A DNA stretch of 64,000 nt. Origin: Acidobacteriota bacterium. Lineage in GTDB: Bacteria > Acidobacteriota > UBA4820 > DSQY01. Below the pieces are notes generated by a model, which was not told the origin of the DNA, searched no databases, and was given only the letters and a program-made list of their open reading frames with translations. The stretch lies in contig JAJYLT010000015.1 in assembly GCA_021787565.1 (NCBI GenBank), positions 1 to 64,000 of the forward strand, in the 5' to 3' direction. Both the position numbers and the translations under genes were made by a program. This document shows positions 1 through 5,957 of the stretch, in pieces; position 1 is the stretch's first letter; every line of letters starts with the position of its first letter.

Positions 1-134
1 CTGGCTTTCGCAACGGGCAAGGCCCTCATGCCCCGATTATGGCCACTCACTCGCTAGATCCCTGACAACTTCCAACCACCACACCTCGCCAACGCATCAC
101 AAAAGCACCATTACAGGATGGACACTATCTATGG

Positions 135-1178
135 GTGAAACCCGGAGTAGCCGCAAACTTGGTGGCCAACGGGGATCAGGGGCTTCTCTGGCAGGCGGAC
201 TTCCGGCACCTGAAGCCTAGCTCGTGGTGCACCTACGACACTTCACAAATCTACTGCAATTACCGATGGTGGGAAGGGGCACAGGGGTATAACCCACCAT
301 GCGACATTGGAAAGGAGACTTTCACCTGGAACCCGACGCAGGCGGGGAATACTGATGGCTGCACAGTAAACAACTACTTCACCGCCCCTCAAGATGTCGC
401 TCCATGGCGCACGAATCCAAGCGATACGAGTACACCCATAAACTACACGATCAAGTTTGTGCCGTGGATTCCCTACGACATACTGTATAGTTTCAACCCA
501 ACTGAAATGTACGAACCCACCGCCCTAGAGCAGGCCACTGTATCTCTCATTCCCTCACATCACACAAACGTGGCGGTGATAAAGCACACGGCTTCCTACA
601 AGATGCAGAAAGAAGATCAGAACGGTGTCGTGCAATCTGGTCTTTGGGATGAGGTCATGCTCGAGGACCAGAAATTTTACGGGTCAGCTGCCCTTCACCG
701 CGCGTACGTCTATGATCCTAACGTAGCCAACGATTGCTACGGTATGAAAGACATCACGTCCACCCTTTGCACCGCACTTGATTCCACTTGCCAAAGCGGT
801 TTCGGTTGGCGCAGCGCAATGGGTGAGGCCAAATGGGCACCCTATGTGTTGCTTTCCGATGACAACCATACAACGTGGGTTCTCATATACAACACTCAAA
901 ACAGCCCGGAACAAGTACAGGCGCGACGACGGGTTATAACAAGTGCCGGGGGTCAGGCACCAGGGCCAACAGTGGGCTTCTACACGATTTTTTATGACGT
1001 CAATGGACAACACGCCTTTACAACCGATTCGTGGTCTATCCCGCTCACGACCTACGTCATTGTGGGGAGTTCCTATGGCAATGTTATGGATGAGCTCAAC
1101 ATGGTCTCGAATGGGCTCTATCCCAAGCGCTACAGTTCATCATGTTCATCTTGCACTTCGTTTCCCTGTTCTCCCTAA
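135..1178 (+). CDS. Unrecognised protein in low-GC DNA, start uncertain
   Basis: I do not recognise this 347-residue product. The reading frame is open from about position 66 (stop at 63-65), so the GTG at 135 is only the first conventional start and the N-terminus may lie elsewhere. There is no signal peptide or membrane segment at this start. The protein is rich in Trp, Tyr, Asn and Thr, contains many cysteines, and ends in a Cys/Ser-rich tail (CSSCTSFPCSP). This composition would suit an extracellular or disulfide-bonded protein (inference). Base composition is visibly less GC-rich than the rest of the window. No obvious Shine-Dalgarno precedes 135. It could be the remnant of a longer gene whose 5' part is outside the window or broken. 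Confidence 0.5.
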   Translation: MKPGVAANLVANGDQGLLWQADFRHLKPSSWCTYDTSQIYCNYRWWEGAQGYNPPCDIGKETFTWNPTQAGNTDGCTVNNYFTAPQDVAPWRTNPSDTSTPINYTIKFVPWIPYDILYSFNPTEMYEPTALEQATVSLIPSHHTNVAVIKHTASYKMQKEDQNGVVQSGLWDEVMLEDQKFYGSAALHRAYVYDPNVANDCYGMKDITSTLCTALDSTCQSGFGWRSAMGEAKWAPYVLLSDDNHTTWVLIYNTQNSPEQVQARRRVITSAGGQAPGPTVGFYTIFYDVNGQHAFTTDSWSIPLTTYVIVGSSYGNVMDELNMVSNGLYPKRYSSSCSSCTSFPCSP

Positions 1179-1614
1179 GAATGACTTTGATCGGCAGTAG
1201 AGAAGAAGAGCCGAGGCCCAGGATTGATCAGGGCCCCGGCTCTTCTCCGCGGCGGATTCTCAGGCTCACTTGCTCCAGGTGCATCGTACCTCCTCGCCGC
1301 GGCCGTCCGCACGGGGATGAGGCTTGCTGGGATGTTGGGGCCTTGGCGGGAGGTGAGTAATGGCGAGGTCCCGAAAGAGATAACATAGGGATGCGCGAGG
1401 GGTTCTGCGTGGAGGCTTGCGGGCGGGGGCGGAAAGTGCGTGGTGCGAGGGCCCGGCCCGGAGTACCGGCGGGTGGAGGTGGGTGTGGCGGCGGGCTTCC
1501 GGGAGGTGCATAAAGGACTGATTTGTGGACTTTCGTCCACTTATCCAAACCTACTCTTCGCCTGACGGTGAGGGGCTTCCGCCATCCCCGAGGGAGACAC
1601 TAACGGTATAAGGT
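1179..1614. other. Intergenic gap with one hairpin
   Basis: This is 436 bases between two convergent genes. It holds the hairpin at 1204-1246 and a GC-rich stretch around 1420-1500. Short frames here have proline/arginine-rich translations typical of GC-rich non-coding DNA. I see no supported gene. Confidence 0.5.
1204..1246 (+). terminator. Strong hairpin after the first ORF
   Basis: A 16-base arm (1204-1219) pairs with 1231-1246 with one mismatch around an 11-base loop. It starts 25 bases after the stop of the first ORF. There is no T-tract, so it may act as an RNA-stabilising or factor-dependent end rather than a classic intrinsic terminator. Confidence 0.45.
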
Positions 1615-2424
1615 TTAACGCTTTCTTAACAAAGCCGCATCTTGGTCGCCATTCATTCCCTGCACCTCATAGTCCATCAGATCAAAATAACTTCTCCAAT
1701 GACTCTCGATATACTGGCGGCTGTGATACGTGATCTGGTAAAAGTCCGGCAAGCCATCGGCCTTGAACGCGCCGGTTTGACCGATGTCGCTCAGAATGCC
1801 AGCTTGCCCGAGCAACCCAGCCTTCTTAATATTTAACCTATTCACGAACTTTTCTCCGTGCACCGTAGCCAACAATAGCCCCCCAGGCTTTAGAACCCGC
1901 ATCAATTCTTGAAGCCACGCATCTTGATACTTCTCATCAAGATGCGTGAAAACCGACAAGGCGAATGCGAAATCAAAAAAGCTATCCGGATATTGCAAGG
2001 GCGGCAAGGGGCCGTTTGCCCTCCACTCCGCATAGGGGAGATGCTTCTGCGACCACAGTATGGCTTCCTTATCGATGTCGGTCCCGTGAAACGTGCAAGC
2101 CCCAGTAGGTGGATTCATAAACCTCAGGACCCTGCCGCACCCGCAACCAAAGTCTAGAACCCTGCTCAGAGTTGCGAAGTCAGTCCCATTCTTCTTCAGA
2201 ATACGCTTGATATCCTCCGAGCAGGCACGTCCTACCCGCAAGAAACCGTCTGGTCTTATCGAACCGTGAACCCTGTACCTCAGCGGGGCAGGAGGAAGTG
2301 GCTGCCCGTCAAATTGCGTTTTGTCCAGAGCCTCCACCCCCGCGAAGACTGCCACGCGATATTTTGCGTATAGGTAGTAGCTGTAAACCCAGTTAAACAC
2401 ATGCCGGGCCAATTCGTTAGACAT
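1615..2424 (-). CDS. Class I SAM-dependent methyltransferase
   Basis: This 269-residue protein has a class I methyltransferase fold in its central and C-terminal parts. Motif I (VLDFGCGCGRVLRF) begins near residue 88, an acidic post-motif (GTDIDKEAILW) follows, and VLKPGGLLLATVHG is the usual strand after motif III. The family transfers a methyl group from S-adenosylmethionine; the substrate cannot be read from the sequence. Residues 1-85 form an N-terminal extension without a recognised domain. Proteins of this layout often sit in glycan or capsule loci, but no such neighbours are visible here. Like the preceding ORF it is less GC-rich than the rest of the window, which suggests horizontal acquisition. 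Confidence 0.8.
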   Translation of the reverse strand: MSNELARHVFNWVYSYYLYAKYRVAVFAGVEALDKTQFDGQPLPPAPLRYRVHGSIRPDGFLRVGRACSEDIKRILKKNGTDFATLSRVLDFGCGCGRVLRFMNPPTGACTFHGTDIDKEAILWSQKHLPYAEWRANGPLPPLQYPDSFFDFAFALSVFTHLDEKYQDAWLQELMRVLKPGGLLLATVHGEKFVNRLNIKKAGLLGQAGILSDIGQTGAFKADGLPDFYQITYHSRQYIESHWRSYFDLMDYEVQGMNGDQDAALLRKR

Positions 2425-2810
2425 AGTGTCCCTCGCATCAAAGCAGTACCGCCGTCGCCCCTGCGTTCGCCCCTGCGTTCGCAGGGCACTCCACTAAGTT
2501 AAGCATATCACCCTTATGCGCGAATGGGCTACTTCAGAAACGATTCTACGGCAACCCATCATGGAATATGATTCGCGCCTCGTTCACCTCGAAATCGAAT
2601 CGAACGCATCCAGAAACCATTCCTTGCCTCGTACGAGCCTGTCCTTGAGGACCGGTACGTCGTCCTTCTGACTCACTGCAATCCCCCATGGATCTCTCGG
2701 CTGAGCCTGGGAAAGCGATGGCGGGGCCCGATCCCATCCATCGTGCCAACCGCCGGCTGGCGCCAACCGCGATCAGTGTGGGAGGTCCAACATGAGGTGA
2801 AGATGAAGTA

Positions 2811-3005
2811 TCGAGGCTTGCGCCGCAGAGTCCTGCCCGCCCCCAAGAACGCTGTCACCCTGAAGGCACCCAGCGAAGGGCTCCCCGTGAAGGGTCTCGG
2901 AGGTGGAACGGGACCGGGCGGCGGGCGGGGTGCCGCGGGCGCCGTGGGTGCTCGTGCGGTTGAAATCCTTCAGGGGCACGGCTTCGAAGACGCCTTCAGG
3001 ATGAC
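2811..3005. repeat. Palindromic intergenic repeat, family 1, copy A
   Basis: Directly repeated at 3112-3308 with about 85-90% identity by eye. Inside it, 2854-3005 is an imperfect inverted repeat: the left end GTCACCCTGAAGG matches the reverse complement of the right end CCTTCAGGATGAC, and the match continues inward through GAAG and CCTGAAGG blocks. A diverged third copy lies at 33014-33129. Confidence 0.8.
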
Positions 3006-3111
3006 CGGCAATGAAGGGCCGCTGGTGGAGCCCGGGAGAACGCCCTCCACCGATCGCGCTCTGGAGAGCGCTCCTACGATGGGCCTCCGGCGATTTGGGC
3101 ACGGTGCCGCT

Positions 3112-3308
3112 TCGAGGTTTGCGCCGCAGAGTCCTGCCCACTCCCAAGAACGCTGTCACCCTGAAGGCGCCCCGCGAAGGGCTCCCCGTGAAGGGTCTCG
3201 GAGGTGGAACGGGACCGGGCGGACAGAGGGACGGCGCGGAGGCCGGGCCTGCTCGTGCGGCTGAGATCCTTCAGGGGCACGGCTTCGAAGGCGCCTTCAG
3301 AGGATGAC
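3112..3308. repeat. Palindromic intergenic repeat, family 1, copy B
   Basis: Second direct copy of the 2811-3005 repeat. Its palindromic core is 3155-3308, again bounded by GTCACCCTGAAGG and a CCTTCAGAGGATGAC end. A hairpin of this size would be a strong RNA structure if transcribed. It lies about 155 bases beyond the end of pheA on the minus strand. Confidence 0.8.
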
Positions 3309-3463
3309 CAGAGCAACGAGGGGAGTCGGCGGTGAAGACCGGGAGGTGCGCACTCCGCGCGTCGCGATCGGGGAATCGCTCCCACGCAAGCAGGGAGAAG
3401 TCCCTGGCGTGGCTCCTCCCCTCGCGCTCGGGAGGGCGCCCCTACGACGGTCCCGGTCGGCCT

Positions 3464-4537
3464 TCACCGCCCGGCTGGGTAACAGCCGAGGAAGCGGAAG
3501 GAGGTGGCGCGCTCCTGGAGCGCGGCCAGCACGTCCCGCACGGCGGGGTCCCGGTCGGTGCCCTCGAAGTCGAGGAAGAAGCGGTAGTTGCCGGGGTCGG
3601 AGCGGCAGGGCATGGAGGCGATGCGCGTCAGGTTCAGCCCGGCGCCGGCGAAGAGCTCCAGCGCCTTCAGGAGCTGGCCGCTCTCGTGCCGCACCGTGAA
3701 GACCGCGGAGCACTTGTCCCCCTCCTCCGAGGGCGAGCGGGACAGCAGCAGAAAGCGCGTGGTGTTGGACTCCTCGTCCTCGATGCCCTCCTGGATCACC
3801 TCCAGCCCGTAGAGGCGGGCCGCCAGGGCGCTGGCCACGGCGGCGGCGCCCCTCGGCTTCTCCCGCGCCAGCATCCTCGCCGCGCCGGCCGTGTCGTAGA
3901 AGGGCCTCGGCTCCAGCTTGTGCCTCGCGAGGAAGCCGCGGCACTGGCCGAGGGCCATGGGGTGGGAATAGGCCACGCGCAGGTCGCGGTAGTCGCTCCC
4001 CGGCCAGGCCATCAGGCAGTGCTTCACGGGGACCGAGGCCTCGCCCCGGATCCAGAGGCCGGACTCGGGCAGCAGCGCGCTGACCTGGCTGACGGGCCCC
4101 TCCAGCGAATTCTCCACGGGCACCACGCCGAGCTCGAAGCGCCCCTGCTGAACGCCCAGGAACACGTCGCCGAACTCCACGCACGGCACCGTTGCGGCCC
4201 CCGGCACGAGCGAGCGCGCGGCGATCTCGCTGTGGGCGCCGTGCTCCCCCTGGAAGGCCACGATCGTGTGCCGCTCCCCTTGCAGGCGACGGCTCTCGGC
4301 CATGATGGAGGAGAAGACCTCCTGTGCGAATCCTTCGCCCACGAGCGCCAGGCTGTTCTGCTTGGCCCGCGCCAGCACCGACAGCTCGCGCGCCGCGTCC
4401 AACGGGCCGCTCTTGAGCGCCCGCGTGCGCAGCCCCAGCTCCATGCGCTCTTCGAGCAGGGTCAGCAGCTCCATGTCCACCTCGTCGATCCGCCGCCGGA
4501 GCGACTCCAGCTCCCGCTTCGCTTCATGGGCTTCCAT
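3464..4537 (-). CDS. pheA: Chorismate mutase / prephenate dehydratase
   Basis: This 357-residue bifunctional enzyme converts chorismate to prephenate and then to phenylpyruvate for phenylalanine synthesis. An AroQ-type chorismate mutase helix bundle occupies about residues 1-90 (LRRRIDEVDMELLTLLEERM). The prephenate dehydratase domain follows (about 100-275), with the family SNTTRFLLL motif that carries the catalytic Thr-Arg-Phe. An ACT domain ends the protein (about 280-350). The usual phenylalanine-binding ESRP motif of the ACT domain reads ASMP here, so feedback control may differ. The ATG at 4537 was chosen because it follows GGAGG and lies 2 bases after the DAHP synthase stop; the longer open frame upstream is an overlap with that gene. 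It is co-transcribed with DAHP synthase behind a candidate attenuator. Confidence 0.93.
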   Translation of the reverse strand: MEAHEAKRELESLRRRIDEVDMELLTLLEERMELGLRTRALKSGPLDAARELSVLARAKQNSLALVGEGFAQEVFSSIMAESRRLQGERHTIVAFQGEHGAHSEIAARSLVPGAATVPCVEFGDVFLGVQQGRFELGVVPVENSLEGPVSQVSALLPESGLWIRGEASVPVKHCLMAWPGSDYRDLRVAYSHPMALGQCRGFLARHKLEPRPFYDTAGAARMLAREKPRGAAAVASALAARLYGLEVIQEGIEDEESNTTRFLLLSRSPSEEGDKCSAVFTVRHESGQLLKALELFAGAGLNLTRIASMPCRSDPGNYRFFLDFEGTDRDPAVRDVLAALQERATSFRFLGCYPAGR

Positions 4538-4539
4538 CG

Positions 4540-5433
4540 TCACCGGCCTCCTTCCCGCTCCGCCGCGCCCGCACCCATGAAGGCCGCCAGGCCCCGCACC
4601 CTTTCCATCAGCGTCCCGAACTGCTCGGGCGTGAGCGCCTGCTCCGCGTCCGAAAGGGCCTCCGCGGGCCGCCGGTGGACCTCGATCATGAGTCCGTGGG
4701 CGCCCGCGGCAACCGCCGCCAGGCTCATGGGGAGCACCAGGCTCGCCCGCCCCGTGCCGTGCGTCGGGTCCACGATCACCGGCAGGTGGGAGCGCTCCAG
4801 CACGGCCGCCGCGGCGCTCAGGTCGAGGGTGTTGCGCGTGTAGCGCTCGAAGGTCCGGATGCCCCGCTCGCAGAGGATCACGTTGGGGTTCCCCTCGGCC
4901 AGGATGTACTCGGCGCACAGGAGCCACTCGTCCAGCGTGGCCTGCATGCCGCGCTTGAGGAGCACGGGGCGCGGGCACCGCCCCACCTCCTTGAGGAGGG
5001 TGAAGTTCTGCATGTTCCGGGCGCCGATCTGGAGGAGGTCCGCGTGCTCGGCCACCCAGCTCACGTCCCGCGGGTCCATCACCTCCGTCACCACGGGGAG
5101 GCCCGTCTCGCGCCCCGCCGCGGCGAGGAGCCTGAGGCCCTCCAGCCCCAGCCCCTGGAAGTCGTAGGGAGAGGTGCGCGGCTTGAAGGCTCCCCCGCGC
5201 AGCATGTCCGCGCCCGCTCGCTTCACCGCGCGGGCCGTTTCGAGCACCTGCTCCTCGCTCTCCACGCTGCACGGCCCCGCGATCACGCAGAGGCCAGCCC
5301 CGACGGTGGCGCTCCCCACCTTGACCAGCGTCCGCGGCCGCGCCTCCCTGTCCACCAGGCGCGCCCGGCTCTTGGCATGCACCGGCGGGGCTTCGGCCGA
5401 TCCGACTGCGGCGACTGTCTCCCTGGGCTCCAT
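4540..5433 (-). CDS. aroF: 3-deoxy-7-phosphoheptulonate (DAHP) synthase, type I-beta
   Basis: First enzyme of the shikimate pathway: it condenses phosphoenolpyruvate and erythrose-4-phosphate. The 297-residue product shows the KDO8P/DAHP synthase signatures [28 protein letters not shown] and [12 protein letters not shown]. It has no chorismate mutase or ACT fusion; the mutase is instead fused to the next gene, pheA. The ATG at 5433 is preceded by GGAGGTCCC. An upstream in-frame extension to 5523 is rejected because it would run through a terminator hairpin and its T-tract (5453-5481). First structural gene of a two-gene minus-strand operon. Expression is probably set by the leader peptide and attenuator just upstream. 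The aroF name refers to the reaction, not proven orthology to the E. coli isozyme. Confidence 0.93.
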   Translation of the reverse strand: MEPRETVAAVGSAEAPPVHAKSRARLVDREARPRTLVKVGSATVGAGLCVIAGPCSVESEEQVLETARAVKRAGADMLRGGAFKPRTSPYDFQGLGLEGLRLLAAAGRETGLPVVTEVMDPRDVSWVAEHADLLQIGARNMQNFTLLKEVGRCPRPVLLKRGMQATLDEWLLCAEYILAEGNPNVILCERGIRTFERYTRNTLDLSAAAAVLERSHLPVIVDPTHGTGRASLVLPMSLAAVAAGAHGLMIEVHRRPAEALSDAEQALTPEQFGTLMERVRGLAAFMGAGAAEREGGR

Positions 5434-5452
5434 GGGACCTCCTTCTGGCCAT

Positions 5453-5481
5453 AAAAAAACCCCGCACCGTGGGGTGCGGGG
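5453..5481 (-). terminator. Intrinsic terminator / attenuator before DAHP synthase
   Basis: On the minus strand a perfect 9-bp stem (arms 5473-5481 and 5460-5468, 4-base loop) is followed by seven T residues (5453-5459). It ends 19 bases before the DAHP synthase ATG and lies downstream of the promoter and leader ORF, so it must be read through for the operon to be expressed. Its 5' arm can alternatively pair with leader codons 23-25 (8 bp: 5518-5525 with 5472-5479), which would prevent the terminator from forming. Confidence 0.8.
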
Positions 5482-5504
5482 CCGGTTTCTCGAAGCGCGA
5501 TCGC

Positions 5505-5591
5505 TCAGGCCGGTGGGCCGCACCCGCGGATGGAGGGGCTAAAGCAGTCATAGTAGCTCGCGGTGGCGGAGGCGGAACCCATCATCCTCAT
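5505..5591 (-). CDS. Candidate Tyr/Phe leader peptide of the aro-phe operon
   Basis: A 28-codon frame starts at ATG 5591 and ends at TGA 5505-5507, 23 bases before the terminator hairpin. Codons 13, 14 and 17 are Tyr, Tyr and Phe (peptide segment YYDCF), apt for sensing aromatic amino acids. Codons 23-25 (GGG TGC GGC) contain the sequence that can pair with the terminator's 5' arm. The predicted transcription start falls at or near the A of the first ATG, so translation could be leaderless; in-frame ATGs also occur at codons 3 and 4. This is an inference from layout; translation is unproven. Confidence 0.6.
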   Translation of the reverse strand: MRMMGSASATASYYDCFSPSIRGCGPPA

Positions 5592-5597
5592 GGCATC

Positions 5598-5626
5598 ACT
5601 CTACGCCGGTCCGCCGGCGCCGTCAA
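5598..5626 (-). promoter_or_regulatory. Sigma-70-type promoter of the aro-phe operon
   Basis: On the minus strand TTGACG (5621-5626), a 17-base spacer, then TAGAGT (5598-5603). The expected start site is about 5591. It drives the leader ORF, the attenuator, and then DAHP synthase and pheA. Confidence 0.65.
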
Positions 5627-5639
5627 TCCCCTCTTGCCC

Positions 5640-5684
5640 TTCAAATTTCGAGATGGCTTGCCCGCCGTAGGAACGGAGCCCCGC
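5640..5684. repeat. Half copy of palindromic repeat family 2, cut off by the MITE
   Basis: The stretch resembles the left arms of the elements at 43771-43919 and 50001-50152: an AAATT(T/C)CG.GATGG block, then GTAGGA and GC-rich sequence. It stops exactly where the 198-bp MITE-like element begins at 5685, and the matching right arm is absent. This suggests the element inserted into or next to it. Confidence 0.4.
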
Positions 5685-5882
5685 CTAGTGTTGTGTCCCC
5701 GGCCTGTGTTTGCAGGGGCCTTTTCACGGGGAACAACACTTTCCAAGGGGCTCCGCCCCTCGGGCGCCCGCCCGCGGCGGGCTGTTGCCCCGAAAGAGCG
5801 GGGAGGCTTCCTCCCCGCACCCCTCCGTGTGCTGTCTGTCACCTGCTACCATGGTGAACCCATCACTGGGACAGCACACTAG
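5685..5882. mobile_element. MITE-like element, copy 1
   Basis: This 198-bp element is repeated in inverse orientation, at the same length, at 29205-29402. The ends are imperfect inverted repeats (TGTTGTGTCCC on the left; TGTGCTGTCCC read inward from the right) and are flanked by CTAG on both sides. It has no coding capacity. A TGT...GTCC terminus with a CTAG target recalls the IS481 family, but a TA-target (IS630/Tc1-like) origin is also possible; no transposase is in the window. It contains a perfect 9-bp stem (5798-5806 with 5810-5818, 3-base loop), which may terminate the long minus-strand gene ending at 5958. Confidence 0.75.
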
Positions 5883-5957
5883 AGGGGGCCGGATAGGGCG
5901 AAGCCCGGCGAATGGTTCCGCCGGGCTTCGCGCGCTACGCCAACAGACGCACCTGGT

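Larger units (their letters stand above)
2425..3463. other. 1-kb repeat-rich non-coding region
   Basis: No credible gene lies between the methyltransferase and pheA. The stretch holds two copies of a roughly 196-bp direct repeat (2811-3005 and 3112-3308), each containing a long imperfect palindrome. It also holds fragments of a second repeat type that includes the string GCGCTCCTACGATGG near 3070. Frames running through it on both strands translate to low-complexity Arg/Gly/Pro-rich peptides. Confidence 0.7.

Noticed and set aside
2743-3307. Open frames through the repeat region, on both strands
   Set aside because: They follow the palindromic repeats, are Arg/Gly/Pro-rich and lack ribosome sites.
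3332-4843. Long plus-strand open frame over pheA and DAHP synthase
   Set aside because: It is the antisense shadow of two clearly recognised minus-strand genes; its translation is Ala/Arg/Gly/His-rich with no domain.
5433-5523. Longer DAHP synthase with a 30-residue N-terminal extension
   Set aside because: The extension would be encoded across the terminator stem and T-tract, and GGAGG sits just before the ATG at 5433.
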